Shown: positions 1 to 9,127, counted from the first letter of the stretch. The stretch is 64,000 bases of DNA from Nocardia sienata NBRC 100364 (GCF_001613205.1 NZ_BDBX01000004.1:62001-126000), one strand, 5' to 3'. Program-made: numbers and translations. Notes: generated from the sequence alone by a model not told the origin.

Positions 1-512
1 CCGGTCAGGCGGCGATGTTCCTGTCCCGCAACGCGCGCACGGTGCACCTGGTGGTGCGCGCAGACGCGCTGGAGAAGTCCATGTCGCACTATTTGATTCA
101 GCAGATCGCCCAGGTTCCCAATATCCGGGTGCACACCGAGACCGAGGTCGTCGCGGTGGACGGCGACGACCATCTGGACACGCTGGTCCTGCGCGACAAC
201 CGATCCGGCGCCGAGGAGAAAGTGCCCGCCGAACGGCTGTTCCTGTTCATCGGCGCCGCCCCGCAAACCGATTGGCTCGACGGCGTGGTGCACCGCGACG
301 CCGCGGGCTACGTCCTGGCGGGCCCGGATCTGCTGGTCGACGGTGACCGGCCCAAGGGATGGGAACTCTCACGGCCGCCGCACCATCTGGAGACCAGCGT
401 GCCGGGAGTTTTCGTAGCCGGGGACGTCCACGCCGAATCCGCCAAGCGGGTGGCCTCCGCGGTCGGCGAGGGTGCCATGGCCGTCATGCTCGTGCACCGT
501 TACCTGGCATAG
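1..512 (+). CDS. Thioredoxin-disulfide reductase-like FAD oxidoreductase, 5' truncated by window edge
   Basis: This is the C-terminal part of a class II pyridine-nucleotide disulfide reductase; the frame is open from the window edge, with codons running from base 3. The fragment starts in the region after the NADPH-binding fold (GQAAMFLS, as in SAGQAA of TrxB). It runs through the LFLFIGAAPQTDWL strand and ends in the FAD-binding motif VPGVFVAGDVH near residue 140 of the fragment. The CxxC catalytic region lies outside the window. It ends 12 bases before the histidine kinase gene, so the two are probably co-transcribed. In actinobacteria such genes next to cNMP-domain kinases often carry an N-terminal receiver domain, which cannot be checked here. 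Confidence 0.88.
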   Translation, partial: GQAAMFLSRNARTVHLVVRADALEKSMSHYLIQQIAQVPNIRVHTETEVVAVDGDDHLDTLVLRDNRSGAEEKVPAERLFLFIGAAPQTDWLDGVVHRDAAGYVLAGPDLLVDGDRPKGWELSRPPHHLETSVPGVFVAGDVHAESAKRVASAVGEGAMAVMLVHRYLA

Positions 513-524
513 AGGAGACCGAGA

Positions 525-1982
525 ATGAGCATCTGCGATCCCGCCGAACTGCGGTCGCTGTTCCTGTTCGAGAAACTCGACGATCGGCAGCTCGACTGGT
601 TGTGCGCCGACGGCCGCATCGAAACCGTCGAGCCGGGCCCGGTGTACCAGGAAGGCGATCCGGCGACCTGCTTCTATGTGCTCATGGACGGTGAGGTGCG
701 GCTCACCAAACTGTCCGGGGGCCGGGAGATCGAGATGGTGCACACCGACCATCGCGGCTCCTACGCGGGAGCGTGGACGGCGTATCTCGGCGAGCGGGCC
801 GACACCCATTACAGCAGCTCGCTCTATGTGACCCGTACGTCGCGGTTCTATGTGCTGGACGCGCAAATCTTCGCCCGGATGATGCATACCTGGTTCCCGA
901 TGGCGGTCCATCTGCTCGAGGGCGCGTTCTTCGGTAACCGCAACACCAACGCGCGGATAGCCCAGCGGGAGCGACTGCTCGCCCTCGGCTCGCTGTCTGC
1001 GGGGCTGACCCACGAACTGAACAATCCGGCCGCGGCCGCGGTCCGGGCGACGTCGGGCCTGCGCGACCGGATCGCGGGGATGCGGCACAAACTCGCCATG
1101 ATGGCGCAGGGCAAATTCGATACCGCGGTCCTGGAAACCCTGGTCCGACTGCAGGAGGAGGCGGCCGCCCAGGTCGCCAAGGCACCTGAACTGTCGGCGC
1201 TCGAGGCCGCCGACCGGGAGGACCTGCTCGGCGAATGGCTCGAGGACCACGGAATCCGCGACGGCTGGGAACTGGCGCCTAACTATGTCCAGGCCGGCTT
1301 CGACACGGATTGGCTCGAGCGGGTGGCCGCCACCCTCGAGGGCTGTCCGCCCCCGGTCCTCGAGGGGGCGTTCCGCTGGCTGAACTACACCATCGAGACC
1401 GAACTACTGATGAACGAGATCGCCGATTCCACCACGCGTATCTCGACCTTGGTGGACGCGGCCAAACAGTACTCCCAGATGGACCGGGCCCCGTTCCAGG
1501 TGGTGGACCTGCACGAACTCCTCGACAGCACGCTGGTGATGCTCAGCCGCAAGATCGGTGACTCGATCGAGGTGGTCAAGGACTACGACCGCACCCTGCC
1601 CCAGGTACCCTGCTACGCCGCCGAACTCAATCAGGTGTGGACGAACCTGATCGACAACGCGGTGTACGCGATGGCGGGCCGCGGGAGGTTGACCCTGAGC
1701 ACCCGCCTCGAGAACGACTGCGCGGTCGTCGTGGTCGCCGATACCGGGCCCGGTATTCCGGCCGAGGTGCAAAGTCGCATCTTCGAACCGTTCTTCACCA
1801 CCAAACCGGTCGGTGAGGGCACCGGGCTCGGCCTCGATATCTCGTTCCGCATCGTCGTCGACAAGCACGACGGAGACATCCGGGTCGATTCGCGGCCCGG
1901 CGATACCCGTTTCACGGTGTGGCTTCCGCTCACCCGCGCCGAGGACGAGTCCTCGGAGACCGCCGACCCGGACGGCGAATGA
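525..1982 (+). CDS. Cyclic-nucleotide-binding-domain sensor histidine kinase
   Basis: A 485-residue soluble kinase with no membrane segment. Residues about 10-125 form a cNMP-binding-like (CRP-type) beta barrel with the segment GDPATCFYVLMDGEVRL. The H-box LSAGLTHELNNP places the phospho-acceptor at about His163. The HATPase domain follows with an N-box (NLIDNAVYAM, about 375), G1 (DTGPGI, about 407) and G2 (GEGTGLGL, about 432). The ATG at 525 follows a GGAGACCGAG ribosome site. The upstream gene is thioredoxin-reductase-like, which suggests redox or small-molecule sensing, but no ligand can be named. No response regulator is seen downstream; the partner may be fused to the truncated upstream gene. 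Confidence 0.9.
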   Translation: MSICDPAELRSLFLFEKLDDRQLDWLCADGRIETVEPGPVYQEGDPATCFYVLMDGEVRLTKLSGGREIEMVHTDHRGSYAGAWTAYLGERADTHYSSSLYVTRTSRFYVLDAQIFARMMHTWFPMAVHLLEGAFFGNRNTNARIAQRERLLALGSLSAGLTHELNNPAAAAVRATSGLRDRIAGMRHKLAMMAQGKFDTAVLETLVRLQEEAAAQVAKAPELSALEAADREDLLGEWLEDHGIRDGWELAPNYVQAGFDTDWLERVAATLEGCPPPVLEGAFRWLNYTIETELLMNEIADSTTRISTLVDAAKQYSQMDRAPFQVVDLHELLDSTLVMLSRKIGDSIEVVKDYDRTLPQVPCYAAELNQVWTNLIDNAVYAMAGRGRLTLSTRLENDCAVVVVADTGPGIPAEVQSRIFEPFFTTKPVGEGTGLGLDISFRIVVDKHDGDIRVDSRPGDTRFTVWLPLTRAEDESSETADPDGE

Positions 1983-2141
1983 ACCCACGGCCCGTGGCTC
2001 GTGGTCGGCACCGAAGTCCGGTCGCCGGTCGCGGTGCGGGGACTTCGGTCGTTACGCCGACGCCGTGTTCTGTCCATGAGCGGTCCGCCGGGCCGTTCGG
2101 TGCGCCCGGCGGACGGATGTCTGGCCGAAAGAGCCCGCGGG

Positions 2142-3287
2142 TCAGCGACGGTCGAGACCGGACAACCGCCAGGCCAGCTTGTTACGCACCAGCGCCGTCC
2201 GGCCCGCGAGGCGCATGGCGATATTGCGGATCGGGCGCACCGCGGCCGGCAGCGTCGCCAGCGAGGTGAGCCGGCCGGCGATCGCGACCACCGACTCCGT
2301 ATTGCGCCGCCGCTTCGCGGCGTGCTCGTCGAGCAGTTGCGGTGACTCGCCGCGCAGTACCCGGGAGAGGGTCGTCGCGGCGGTGACCGCGTCCTCGATC
2401 CCCAGATTCATCCCCTGTCCACCGGCCGGCGAGTGCACATGGGCGGCGTCGCCCGCCAGCAGAATGCGACCGTCGCGGAAACGATCGGCTATACGGTGGT
2501 GCACGCGGAAGCGTGAGCCCCAGACCACTTCCTCGACCACCGCCGGTTGCGCCTTCGGGCCGCGTTCGTCCAGTAGTCGTTGCACGAAGGCGACATCGGG
2601 CTCGTGCGGGGCCTCGTCCACGGTGGCCACGATCCGGTACATATCGTCCGGCAGCGGTGCCACGACGACCAGCCCGGCCGGGGAGAAGTACAGGATCACC
2701 TCGTCCTTGGGGACCCCACCGGAGGCCCGCACATCTGCCAGACTGAACGATTCGGCGTAACTGCCGCCGGTGAATCCGATACCGGCCTGTTCGCGCACCG
2801 TGCTGTGCATTCCGTCGGCGCCGATCAGGTAGCGGGCGCGGATCTGCTCTCCGCCGGAGAGGGTGGCCGTCACCAGGTCGGTGTCCTGTACCACCGTGGT
2901 CACCTCGACGGGGCGCCGCACCGGTACGCCGAGCGCGGTCAGCCGTTGCAGGATGAATTCCTCGGTATCGGCCTGGGAGATCATCAGCGTGTAGGGATAG
3001 GCGGTGGGGAGTCCGTCGAAGGGTACAGCGATAAGCACCTGGTCCCGGTCCCGGATGGTGAAGTCGGGGGTGTGCAGACCGCGATCGACCAACGGCCGCG
3101 TCACCCCGTAGGGCTCCAGCAGCTCGAGGGTGCGGGAGTGGACCACCGCCGCCCGGGAGGTGTTCGCGCCTTCGGCCTGGCTGTCGACGATCACCACCTC
3201 GTGCCCGAGCCGGGTCAGTACGACGGCGGCGGTCAGACCGACCGGGCCCGCGCCGACAATCAGGACATCTGCGATTTCGGTGGTCAT
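2142..3287 (-). CDS. FAD-dependent aromatic-type monooxygenase (UbiH/PheA family)
   Basis: About 381 residues. The N-terminal ADVLIVGAGPVGLTAAVVL is the dinucleotide-binding GxGxxG fold. The second FAD signature, RILLAGDAAHVHSPAGGQGMNLGIEDA, lies near residue 280, as in p-hydroxybenzoate-hydroxylase-type flavoproteins. These enzymes use NAD(P)H and O2 to hydroxylate phenolic or polyketide substrates; the substrate here is unknown. ATG at 3287 is preferred over an upstream in-frame codon because AGAGCAGGTAG sits just before it and the GxGxxG fold then starts at the usual position. It is transcribed divergently from the TetR gene at 3383, with repeated palindromes between, so it is probably that repressor's target. 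Confidence 0.88.
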   Translation of the reverse strand: MTTEIADVLIVGAGPVGLTAAVVLTRLGHEVVIVDSQAEGANTSRAAVVHSRTLELLEPYGVTRPLVDRGLHTPDFTIRDRDQVLIAVPFDGLPTAYPYTLMISQADTEEFILQRLTALGVPVRRPVEVTTVVQDTDLVTATLSGGEQIRARYLIGADGMHSTVREQAGIGFTGGSYAESFSLADVRASGGVPKDEVILYFSPAGLVVVAPLPDDMYRIVATVDEAPHEPDVAFVQRLLDERGPKAQPAVVEEVVWGSRFRVHHRIADRFRDGRILLAGDAAHVHSPAGGQGMNLGIEDAVTAATTLSRVLRGESPQLLDEHAAKRRRNTESVVAIAGRLTSLATLPAAVRPIRNIAMRLAGRTALVRNKLAWRLSGLDRR

Positions 3288-3308
3288 CGTTCTACCTGCT
3301 CTCGGTAG

Positions 3309-3382
3309 GTCAACACTTGTTGGCATCGAGACTATGCCCGGGCCACACCCTTGTCAACAACCGTTGGCCTACACTTGTTGAC
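3309..3382. promoter_or_regulatory. Three copies of a CAACACTTGTTG-type operator in a divergent promoter
   Basis: The spacer between the monooxygenase and TetR genes holds a palindrome CAACA-CT-TGTTG at 3311-3322, a related CAAC-AACC-GTTG at 3355-3366 and a third ACACTTGTTG at 3371-3380 touching the TetR start codon. A TACACT hexamer at 3370-3375 sits 7 bases before the TetR ATG and could be a -10 box giving a leaderless transcript. This is the expected arrangement for an autoregulated TetR repressor that also controls the divergent flavoprotein gene. Confidence 0.65.
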
Positions 3383-3955
3383 ATGAAGAGGTCCTCGGAA
3401 GAGACGAAAGCGGTCATCCTCACCGCGGCCCGCGAACGCTTCGCCGCCGACGGGTACGACCGGGCGACGATCCGGGCGATCGCCGCCGACGCCGGAATCG
3501 ACCCGGCCATGGTGATGCGGTACTTCGGCAACAAGGAACGACTGTTCGCGGCGGCGGCCGAATTCGACCTGGAACTACCGAATCTGACAGATGTGCCACG
3601 CGAGCGGATCGGCCCCGCCCTGGTGGCCCACTTCCTGGACCGCTGGGAGCGTGACGAAACCCTGCTGATCCTGTTACGGGCCGGAGTCACCAATCCGGCA
3701 GCGGCCGACCGGATGCGCTCGATCTTCGCGACGCAGCTGGGTCCGGTGATCGCGAAAGCAGGCGACGACCCCCAAGAGGCACCCACCCGCGCGGGTCTGG
3801 CGGCGTCCCAGATCCTCGGCATGGCACTGTGCCGTTTCGTCCTCGCGTTTCCGCCGGTGGCCGCCATGACCGAACGGGAGGTCACCGCATGGCTGGGTCC
3901 GACGATCCAGCGTTACCTGACCGGGCCGGTCCCGGAAACCGTGCCGGTGCGGTGA
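3383..3955 (+). CDS. TetR/AcrR family transcriptional regulator
   Basis: 190 residues. The N-terminal helix-turn-helix reads AREFFAADG-like (ARERFAADGYDRATIRAIAADAG) followed by MVMRYFGNKERLFAAA, the classic TetR recognition helix and tyrosine. The C-terminal half is an all-helical ligand/dimer domain of unknown inducer. ATG at 3383 gives the usual short lead before helix 1; the upstream in-frame methionine would run through the operators. It is divergent from the FAD monooxygenase at 2142-3287 and most likely represses it and itself. Confidence 0.88.
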   Translation: MKRSSEETKAVILTAARERFAADGYDRATIRAIAADAGIDPAMVMRYFGNKERLFAAAAEFDLELPNLTDVPRERIGPALVAHFLDRWERDETLLILLRAGVTNPAAADRMRSIFATQLGPVIAKAGDDPQEAPTRAGLAASQILGMALCRFVLAFPPVAAMTEREVTAWLGPTIQRYLTGPVPETVPVR

Positions 3956-3997
3956 GCACCGGTCGCGTCCGGACGAGTGACCGGTACCGCCCGAGCG

Positions 3998-5164
3998 TTA
4001 CCGGTGCCAGGCCGGTACCGCACCGGCGACACTGTTGATCTGCGCCTGGTATCGCTCCACAAACGGCAGCACCTGCTGCGCGATCACCTTGTTGTATTCG
4101 GCGGGGCGCTGCCGCGGATTCGCGTGCCCGGTGCCCCGCGGTTTGACCACCAGCAAGTTCCCGTCCACTCCCCCGACCTTGTCGATCAGGACCTGCTGGG
4201 TGCGCGCGACATCCACCACTCGATCCCGGCTCCCGTCGTGCGGGCGGATGAAAACGATGGCCGGCCGCGGTTTGCCGTGCGCCGGCTTCGACACCGCGCG
4301 CAGATCGTCGGTCGCGCCACCGGCCACGATTGCCAGGAACTGGGCCTCGATCAGGCCGTTGCTGGCGGCGTCGGCGTTGAATATCTTATCCCGCAGCACC
4401 TGTCCCACCGCTTTCCGGAACTCTGCGAAGCGGATGCCCGGGACACCACCGTGGTCGAGGAAACTCTCCCGGCGCGCATAGGTTTCCACCGCGGTGCGCA
4501 ATCCCCGGCTCTCCCGGGCGCCGGGGAGCCAGCCCATCCAGCGCACCATGTCCTCACCCAGGCCGCGGCTCTCCGGGCGGACCGCGTCGAGGTCCAGCGG
4601 TGTGCAGTCCAGCAGTACACCCACCAATCTCCGGTCGCTACCGAGATGGATGTGCTCGGCGACCTCGAGTGCGATCACCCCACCCATACTGTGCCCGGTC
4701 AGCACGATATTGCGCACTCCCGACATGACCGCGGCCCGGATGATCAAATCGGCGATCACTTCCGTGTCGATACCGCGGTTGTCGTAGCGGATCGCCCAGA
4801 CCGCCCCCATCGCGCGTAGCGCGGGCAGCGCGGCGGCCGTATCGCTGGCATTGAGATTGCCGAGTCCCACGAGATCCACCACGGCGGTATCGCGTTTGCC
4901 CGGGTCCGCCGGTTCGGCGATCGGTAACAGTGCGGGTTCGGTCAGCGCGAGACGCATGCGCTCCGGCTCGATATCGTGCTCCCAGTACTGCGCGAACACG
5001 ACCCCGACGATCATCAGCAGTGCGGCTACCCGAAACAACGCCAGTCTGGTGCGGCGCAACGTCTTCCATCCGTGACCCGGCCGTGTCTCGCGCAATCTGG
5101 CCCGGCGACGTTCGTCACTCCAGTCCGCGACGGTGGACGGATGCCATTCGTCCAACGGCGACAT
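3998..5164 (-). CDS. Membrane-anchored alpha/beta hydrolase
   Basis: 388 residues. A hydrophobic segment at about 40-59 (LALFRVAALLMIVGVVFAQY) after a basic cytoplasmic stretch indicates one membrane anchor, with the catalytic domain outside. The nucleophile elbow GHSMGG places Ser at about 159; a likely histidine lies in the late GTGHANPR segment. The family includes lipases, esterases and peptidases, so the substrate is not predictable. Gene order gives little help: it converges with the TetR gene ending at 3955 and is followed upstream by another TetR gene on the same strand after a short terminator. Confidence 0.8.
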   Translation of the reverse strand: MSPLDEWHPSTVADWSDERRRARLRETRPGHGWKTLRRTRLALFRVAALLMIVGVVFAQYWEHDIEPERMRLALTEPALLPIAEPADPGKRDTAVVDLVGLGNLNASDTAAALPALRAMGAVWAIRYDNRGIDTEVIADLIIRAAVMSGVRNIVLTGHSMGGVIALEVAEHIHLGSDRRLVGVLLDCTPLDLDAVRPESRGLGEDMVRWMGWLPGARESRGLRTAVETYARRESFLDHGGVPGIRFAEFRKAVGQVLRDKIFNADAASNGLIEAQFLAIVAGGATDDLRAVSKPAHGKPRPAIVFIRPHDGSRDRVVDVARTQQVLIDKVGGVDGNLLVVKPRGTGHANPRQRPAEYNKVIAQQVLPFVERYQAQINSVAGAVPAWHR

Positions 5165-5208
5165 GTTTCCACTGTATGTGCCCGCGCGCCGGCTCTCCGG
5201 GCGGCGCC

Positions 5209-5225
5209 GCGGTGAGAATCACCGC
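5209..5225 (-). terminator. Short GC hairpin downstream of TetR gene
   Basis: A perfect 7-bp stem (GCGGTGA / TCACCGC) with a GAA loop lies 12 bases past the stop codon of the minus-strand TetR gene and before the hydrolase start. There is no clear T tract, so the terminator call is moderate. Confidence 0.45.
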
Positions 5226-5237
5226 ACCGCCGCGATA

Positions 5238-5861
5238 TCAGTCCTTGCGGACACCGTCGACCAGCAGTCGCCGGATCGCCCGGGTCAACGCGGCGATGGC
5301 CGCCTCGTCCGGATCGCGCAGCCCGTGCACCACCCCGGCGAGCAGCATCCCCGTCACCGCCCGGGCGGTATTGACCGTGTCGAGATCCGCGCGCAGATAG
5401 CCCAGTTCGACGCCGTGGTCGAGATATCCGGCGGTCAGCGTGTCGGCGGTGTCGAGCAACCCGTAGAGACGCTGGGTGAGTTCGTCGTCGATGCCGGTGG
5501 CGTGGAACAGCAGCAGCTGTGCGACGCGCCGATCCTCCAGGAGGATGCGGCTCAGCGCGGCACCGATCCGGTCGATCTGCTCCCGGTACTGATCCAGGGT
5601 GGCCGCGGCGTCGGGCGCGTTGTCGGTCCCCAGCGCGTCGATGATCCGGGCCGCCAGATCATCGATCACATGGTCGATGATGTCGCGCTTGTTGCTGAAG
5701 TAGCGGTAGAAGGTGCCGTGGCCGATACCCAGCGCGGTCGCGATATCGGCGATCCCGGTCGCGTGGTAGCCCTTCTCGGCGAAACAGACGAAGGCGGTAT
5801 CGATGATCTCCTGGCGCAGCTCGGCCTTGCGGCGTTCTGCCCTCGTGGATGGCTTCGTCAC
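5238..5861 (-). CDS. TetR/AcrR family transcriptional regulator
   Basis: 207 residues from a GTG at 5861. The N-terminal HTH (FVCFAEKGYHATGIADIATALGIGHGTFYRYFSNK) is a textbook TetR domain; the rest is a helical ligand domain. An ATG 14 codons upstream (5903) is also in frame but lacks a ribosome site and would place the palindrome at 5891-5904 inside the gene, so the GTG with GGGAG just before it is preferred, though its spacing is tight. It is divergent from the Baeyer-Villiger-type monooxygenase at 5944 and probably regulates it. Confidence 0.85.
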   Translation of the reverse strand: MTKPSTRAERRKAELRQEIIDTAFVCFAEKGYHATGIADIATALGIGHGTFYRYFSNKRDIIDHVIDDLAARIIDALGTDNAPDAAATLDQYREQIDRIGAALSRILLEDRRVAQLLLFHATGIDDELTQRLYGLLDTADTLTAGYLDHGVELGYLRADLDTVNTARAVTGMLLAGVVHGLRDPDEAAIAALTRAIRRLLVDGVRKD

Positions 5862-5879
5862 GCTCCCGATGATACTGTC

Positions 5880-5911
5880 ATCACAAGCGGAATGATGCGT
5901 CATTCTGTGAT
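5880..5911. promoter_or_regulatory. Candidate TetR operator between tetR and monooxygenase
   Basis: AATGA-TGCG-TCATT (5891-5904) is an inverted repeat with 5-bp arms, nested within ATCACA (5880-5885) and TGTGAT (5906-5911). It lies in the 82-base divergent spacer just upstream of the monooxygenase ribosome site GCAGGAGG at about 5930-5937. Confidence 0.5.
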
Positions 5912-5943
5912 AGACCGTTCAGCAGAGCAGCAGGAGGTTCGGC

Positions 5944-7434
5944 GTGGCACCTCGATACGACGCCGTGGTGGTCGGCGCGGGGTTCGGTGGTATGGGGGCC
6001 GGAATCCAGCTCGACCGCCTCGGCCTGCACAATTACGTGATCCTCGAACGGGAGTCCGATCTCGGTGGCACCTGGCACGTCAACCGGTACCCCGGTCTGG
6101 CCGTCGATATCGCCTCGGTGACCTACTCCTACTCCTTCGAACCCAACCCGAACTGGTCGCGCCTGTTCGCACCGGGCACGGAACTGAAGAAGTACGCCGA
6201 ACACGTCGCCGACAAATACGGCCTGCGCCAGCGGATGCGTTTCGGTACCTCCGTCGACAGCGCCCGCTGGGACGCCGAGCACCAGTTCTGGGTGGTCACC
6301 GTCGCCGGTGGCGAAACACTGACCGCGCGCTACCTGCTGACCGCCACCGGTTTCCTGTCCCAGCCCTACACCCCGCCGTTCCCGGGTATCGACACCTTCG
6401 CCGGCAAGGTCATCCACACGACGGCCTGGGACGATACCTACGACCTCACCGACCGCCGGGTCGCGATCGTGGGCACCGGCGCCACCAGCGTGCAACTCGT
6501 CCCCGAGGTCGCGGACCGGGCGCGCGAACTCACCGTGTTCCAGCGCACCCCGATCTGGGTGGTGCCCAAGGTCGATATGCCGATCCCGTCCGCGGTACAG
6601 CGCCTGTTCGCCCGGGTCCCGGCCACCCAGAAGGTCGCGCGGCTGGCCAATACCACCGCGCTGGAAGCGCTGATGGTGATCGGAGTCCTGCACTACAAGC
6701 AGGCCAAACCCCTCAACAAGGCGGCGGCCCTGCTGGCCAAGGCACATCTGCGCGCCCAGGTCCACGACAAGCGGACACGGGATCAGCTCACCCCCGACTA
6801 CGATTTCGGCTGTAAACGTCCGACCTTTTCCAACCGCTACTTCGCCACCTTCAACGAACCGCACGTCCGGCTGGAGACCAGCGGTATAGAACGAATCGAA
6901 CCGGACGGGATCGTCACCGCCGCGGGCACGAGAACCGAGATCGACACCCTAGTGCTGGCCACCGGATTCAACCTCTGGGATGTGAACTTCCCGGCCATCG
7001 AGATCATCGGCCGCGACGGGGTCGACCTCGGTAAATTCTGGCGGGACAACCGGTTCCAGGCCTACGAGGGCATCACCGTGCCGAAGTTCCCGAATTTCCT
7101 CAGCCTCAACAGCCCCTACTCCTACAGCGGCCTGTCCTACTTCACCACCATCGAGGCACAGATGAAACATATGGCCAGGCTCTTCGGGGAGCTGGCCCGC
7201 CGCGGCGAGACCACCTTCGAGGTCACCGAACGCGCCAACGCCGAATTCCTCGACCGGGTAACCGGCAAACTCGGATCATCGGTGTTCTACGGCGGCGACT
7301 GCGCCACCGCACGCAGTTACTACTTCAACCAGCACGGCGAGGCCGCGCTACTGCGCCCGACCAGTACGGTCAACGCGCACCGCGAGGCGGTGCGATTCCC
7401 GCTCGACGACTACCGTTACGGCCACACAGCCTGA
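5944..7434 (+). CDS. Flavin-containing (Baeyer-Villiger type) monooxygenase
   Basis: 496 residues from GTG, with AGGAGG about 6 bases upstream. The FAD site VVVGAGFGGMGAGIQL is at the N-terminus. The Baeyer-Villiger fingerprint FxGxxxHxxxW is present as FAGKVIHTTAWDD near residue 155, followed by the NADPH site VAIVGTGATSVQL near 178. Such enzymes insert oxygen next to a ketone, giving esters or lactones, or oxidise heteroatoms. It stands alone opposite a TetR gene, so substrate-induced expression is likely; the ketone is unknown. A second relative lies at 32030-33496. Confidence 0.9.
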   Translation: MAPRYDAVVVGAGFGGMGAGIQLDRLGLHNYVILERESDLGGTWHVNRYPGLAVDIASVTYSYSFEPNPNWSRLFAPGTELKKYAEHVADKYGLRQRMRFGTSVDSARWDAEHQFWVVTVAGGETLTARYLLTATGFLSQPYTPPFPGIDTFAGKVIHTTAWDDTYDLTDRRVAIVGTGATSVQLVPEVADRARELTVFQRTPIWVVPKVDMPIPSAVQRLFARVPATQKVARLANTTALEALMVIGVLHYKQAKPLNKAAALLAKAHLRAQVHDKRTRDQLTPDYDFGCKRPTFSNRYFATFNEPHVRLETSGIERIEPDGIVTAAGTRTEIDTLVLATGFNLWDVNFPAIEIIGRDGVDLGKFWRDNRFQAYEGITVPKFPNFLSLNSPYSYSGLSYFTTIEAQMKHMARLFGELARRGETTFEVTERANAEFLDRVTGKLGSSVFYGGDCATARSYYFNQHGEAALLRPTSTVNAHREAVRFPLDDYRYGHTA

Positions 7435-7883
7435 ACCACGACGATTGCGCGGTGGGACGCGCCGCGATCCGCACTGTGCGCACGCGCACGCCCGAGCAGC
7501 CACGGGCCGCCGATTCCTACCACATGCCTCGATCGTGAACACCGCGAATCATCAGCCCGGCCGCTGTGACGGCTCCAGTAGCAGCCGGCATTCGTTATGA
7601 GTTCACGCAGAATCTCGCGTGTTCATTGCACGAGATCACACTTTTCGCCCGCGGACGTCGTATTGTTGCTCGTCGAGCCGAACTCGGATGCGGTCACAAG
7701 CCGGAGCAGACGTTCGTTCGAGCGATCGATCCGCCCGCGCGGGTCGTCGCCGCGGTACACCTGTACGACAGCGACCGGAGCCGTTCGCTGCCACACCGCG
7801 CACCCTCCACACGGCGACGGCCGCCGCGGCATCACCAATGCCGGGCCGGGCGCCGGTTGATTCCCGCTGTCCGAAAGAAGAAC
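7435..7883. other. Intergenic stretch of 449 bases
   Basis: Between two same-strand genes. I see no good coding frame with a ribosome site, no strong inverted repeat and no convincing promoter hexamers. It presumably holds the lipase promoter. Confidence 0.4.
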
Positions 7884-9071
7884 GTGTCCAGAGTTTCCAC
7901 CCGCGTCCTGGTCCTGCTGTTGACCCTCGTATCGGTCGGGATTCTCGGCGGTGGCGCCAACGCCGAACCGCTCTACCCGCAACCGGATCCGGACCCCTTC
8001 TACACCGCGCCCCCAGAACTCGCCGAGCTGCAGCCGGGCGAGGTGGTGCGCACCCGCAAGATCGATACCGGAATGTACGTGGGCACCGAAGGCTGGCAGG
8101 TAGCCTTCCGCTCCACCAACTCCCTCGGTAACCCGATCATGGGTGTGACCACGGTGCTGCTGCCCGCCGGCGTGAAGAACCCGCCGCTGGTCTCCTATCA
8201 GGCTCTGATCAATTCGCTCGGCACCCGATGCAATCCGTCGCGATCGCTGTTCAACGGTGAACTGCAGGACGCGGTCGGCGCGATGCTGCCGATCGGACGC
8301 GGCTGGGCCATCTCGGTGCCCGACTATCTGGGACCGAATGTCGCCTATGCCGCCGGGCGGCTCAGTGGAATGGTCACCCTCGACAGTGTCCGCGCCGTAC
8401 AGCGGGTCACCGAACTCGGCCTCGCGGCCTCCCCTGTCGCCCTGGCCGGTTATTCCGGGGGTGGGCTGGCCACCGGATGGGCCGCGGCCCTGCAACCTTC
8501 CTACGCGCCCGAGCTGAAGATCGCCGGTATCGCCGCGGGCGGTATCCCGGCCGATCTGGAACAGATGGCGCTGGGCCTCGGTTTCGCCCCGCACCCGGGT
8601 TTCGGCCTGGCCTTCGCCGCGGCCATGGGCCTCGAGCGGGAGTACCCGGACCGGCTGCCGATCTCCGACCAGCTCAACGAGAACGGTCTGTGGTTCCGGG
8701 AGTTCACCCATGACGCCTGCCGACGGTTCTTGCTATTCCACGGCGCTTTCCGCAGCGCGGAACAGATGGCCGCGTCCAAGAGCCTGATGGACAGCCCCGA
8801 AGCGCACCAGGTCCTGCGGGAGAACAGCCTGCGCTACTTCGACGGGGTGCCGACCGCGCCGACCTACCTGTGGCACGGCCGCTTCGACGAGCTCACCCCC
8901 TATGACGGGGTGGCCGAGTTCGCCGATCGTTACTGCCGCGCGGGCGCGCCGGTGAAACTGACCACCTACGACATCGCCGAACATATGACCGCCGCCGCCG
9001 CGGGGTTCGCCGACGCCTGGAATTTCGTAGAGGCCAGGTTTCGTGGTGAACCGATGGCCAAGGGCTGCTGA
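7884..9071 (+). CDS. Secreted lipase (secretory lipase/LIP family)
   Basis: 395 residues from a GTG preceded by GAAAGAAG. A Sec signal peptide is clear: basic VSRVSTR, hydrophobic VLVLLLTLVSVGILGGG and a cleavage site near ANA-EP (about 26-29). The mature part matches the secretory lipase fold, with the nucleophile GYSGGG (Ser about 190), an acidic residue in WHGRFDELTP and a histidine in EHMTAAAAG. Such lipases release fatty acids from acylglycerols outside the cell. Longer upstream starts are rejected because they would bury the signal peptide. A strong hairpin follows the stop. Confidence 0.88.
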   Translation: MSRVSTRVLVLLLTLVSVGILGGGANAEPLYPQPDPDPFYTAPPELAELQPGEVVRTRKIDTGMYVGTEGWQVAFRSTNSLGNPIMGVTTVLLPAGVKNPPLVSYQALINSLGTRCNPSRSLFNGELQDAVGAMLPIGRGWAISVPDYLGPNVAYAAGRLSGMVTLDSVRAVQRVTELGLAASPVALAGYSGGGLATGWAAALQPSYAPELKIAGIAAGGIPADLEQMALGLGFAPHPGFGLAFAAAMGLEREYPDRLPISDQLNENGLWFREFTHDACRRFLLFHGAFRSAEQMAASKSLMDSPEAHQVLRENSLRYFDGVPTAPTYLWHGRFDELTPYDGVAEFADRYCRAGAPVKLTTYDIAEHMTAAAAGFADAWNFVEARFRGEPMAKGC

Positions 9072-9093
9072 CCAGCGACCACGCCGGTGATAT

Positions 9094-9127
9094 GCGGCCC
9101 GTCCGGTGAGCCCACCGGACGGGCCGC
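9094..9127 (+). terminator. 15-bp perfect hairpin after the lipase
   Basis: GCGGCCCGTCCGGTG at 9094-9108 pairs perfectly with 9113-9127 around a 4-base loop, 23 bases after the lipase stop. There is no T run, as is usual for actinobacterial terminators. It lies between convergent genes and may serve both strands. Confidence 0.7.

Noticed and set aside
5862..5903. ATG 5903 as start of the second TetR gene
   Set aside because: No ribosome site, and the extra 14 residues would cover the palindrome; GTG 5861 is preferred, though not proven.
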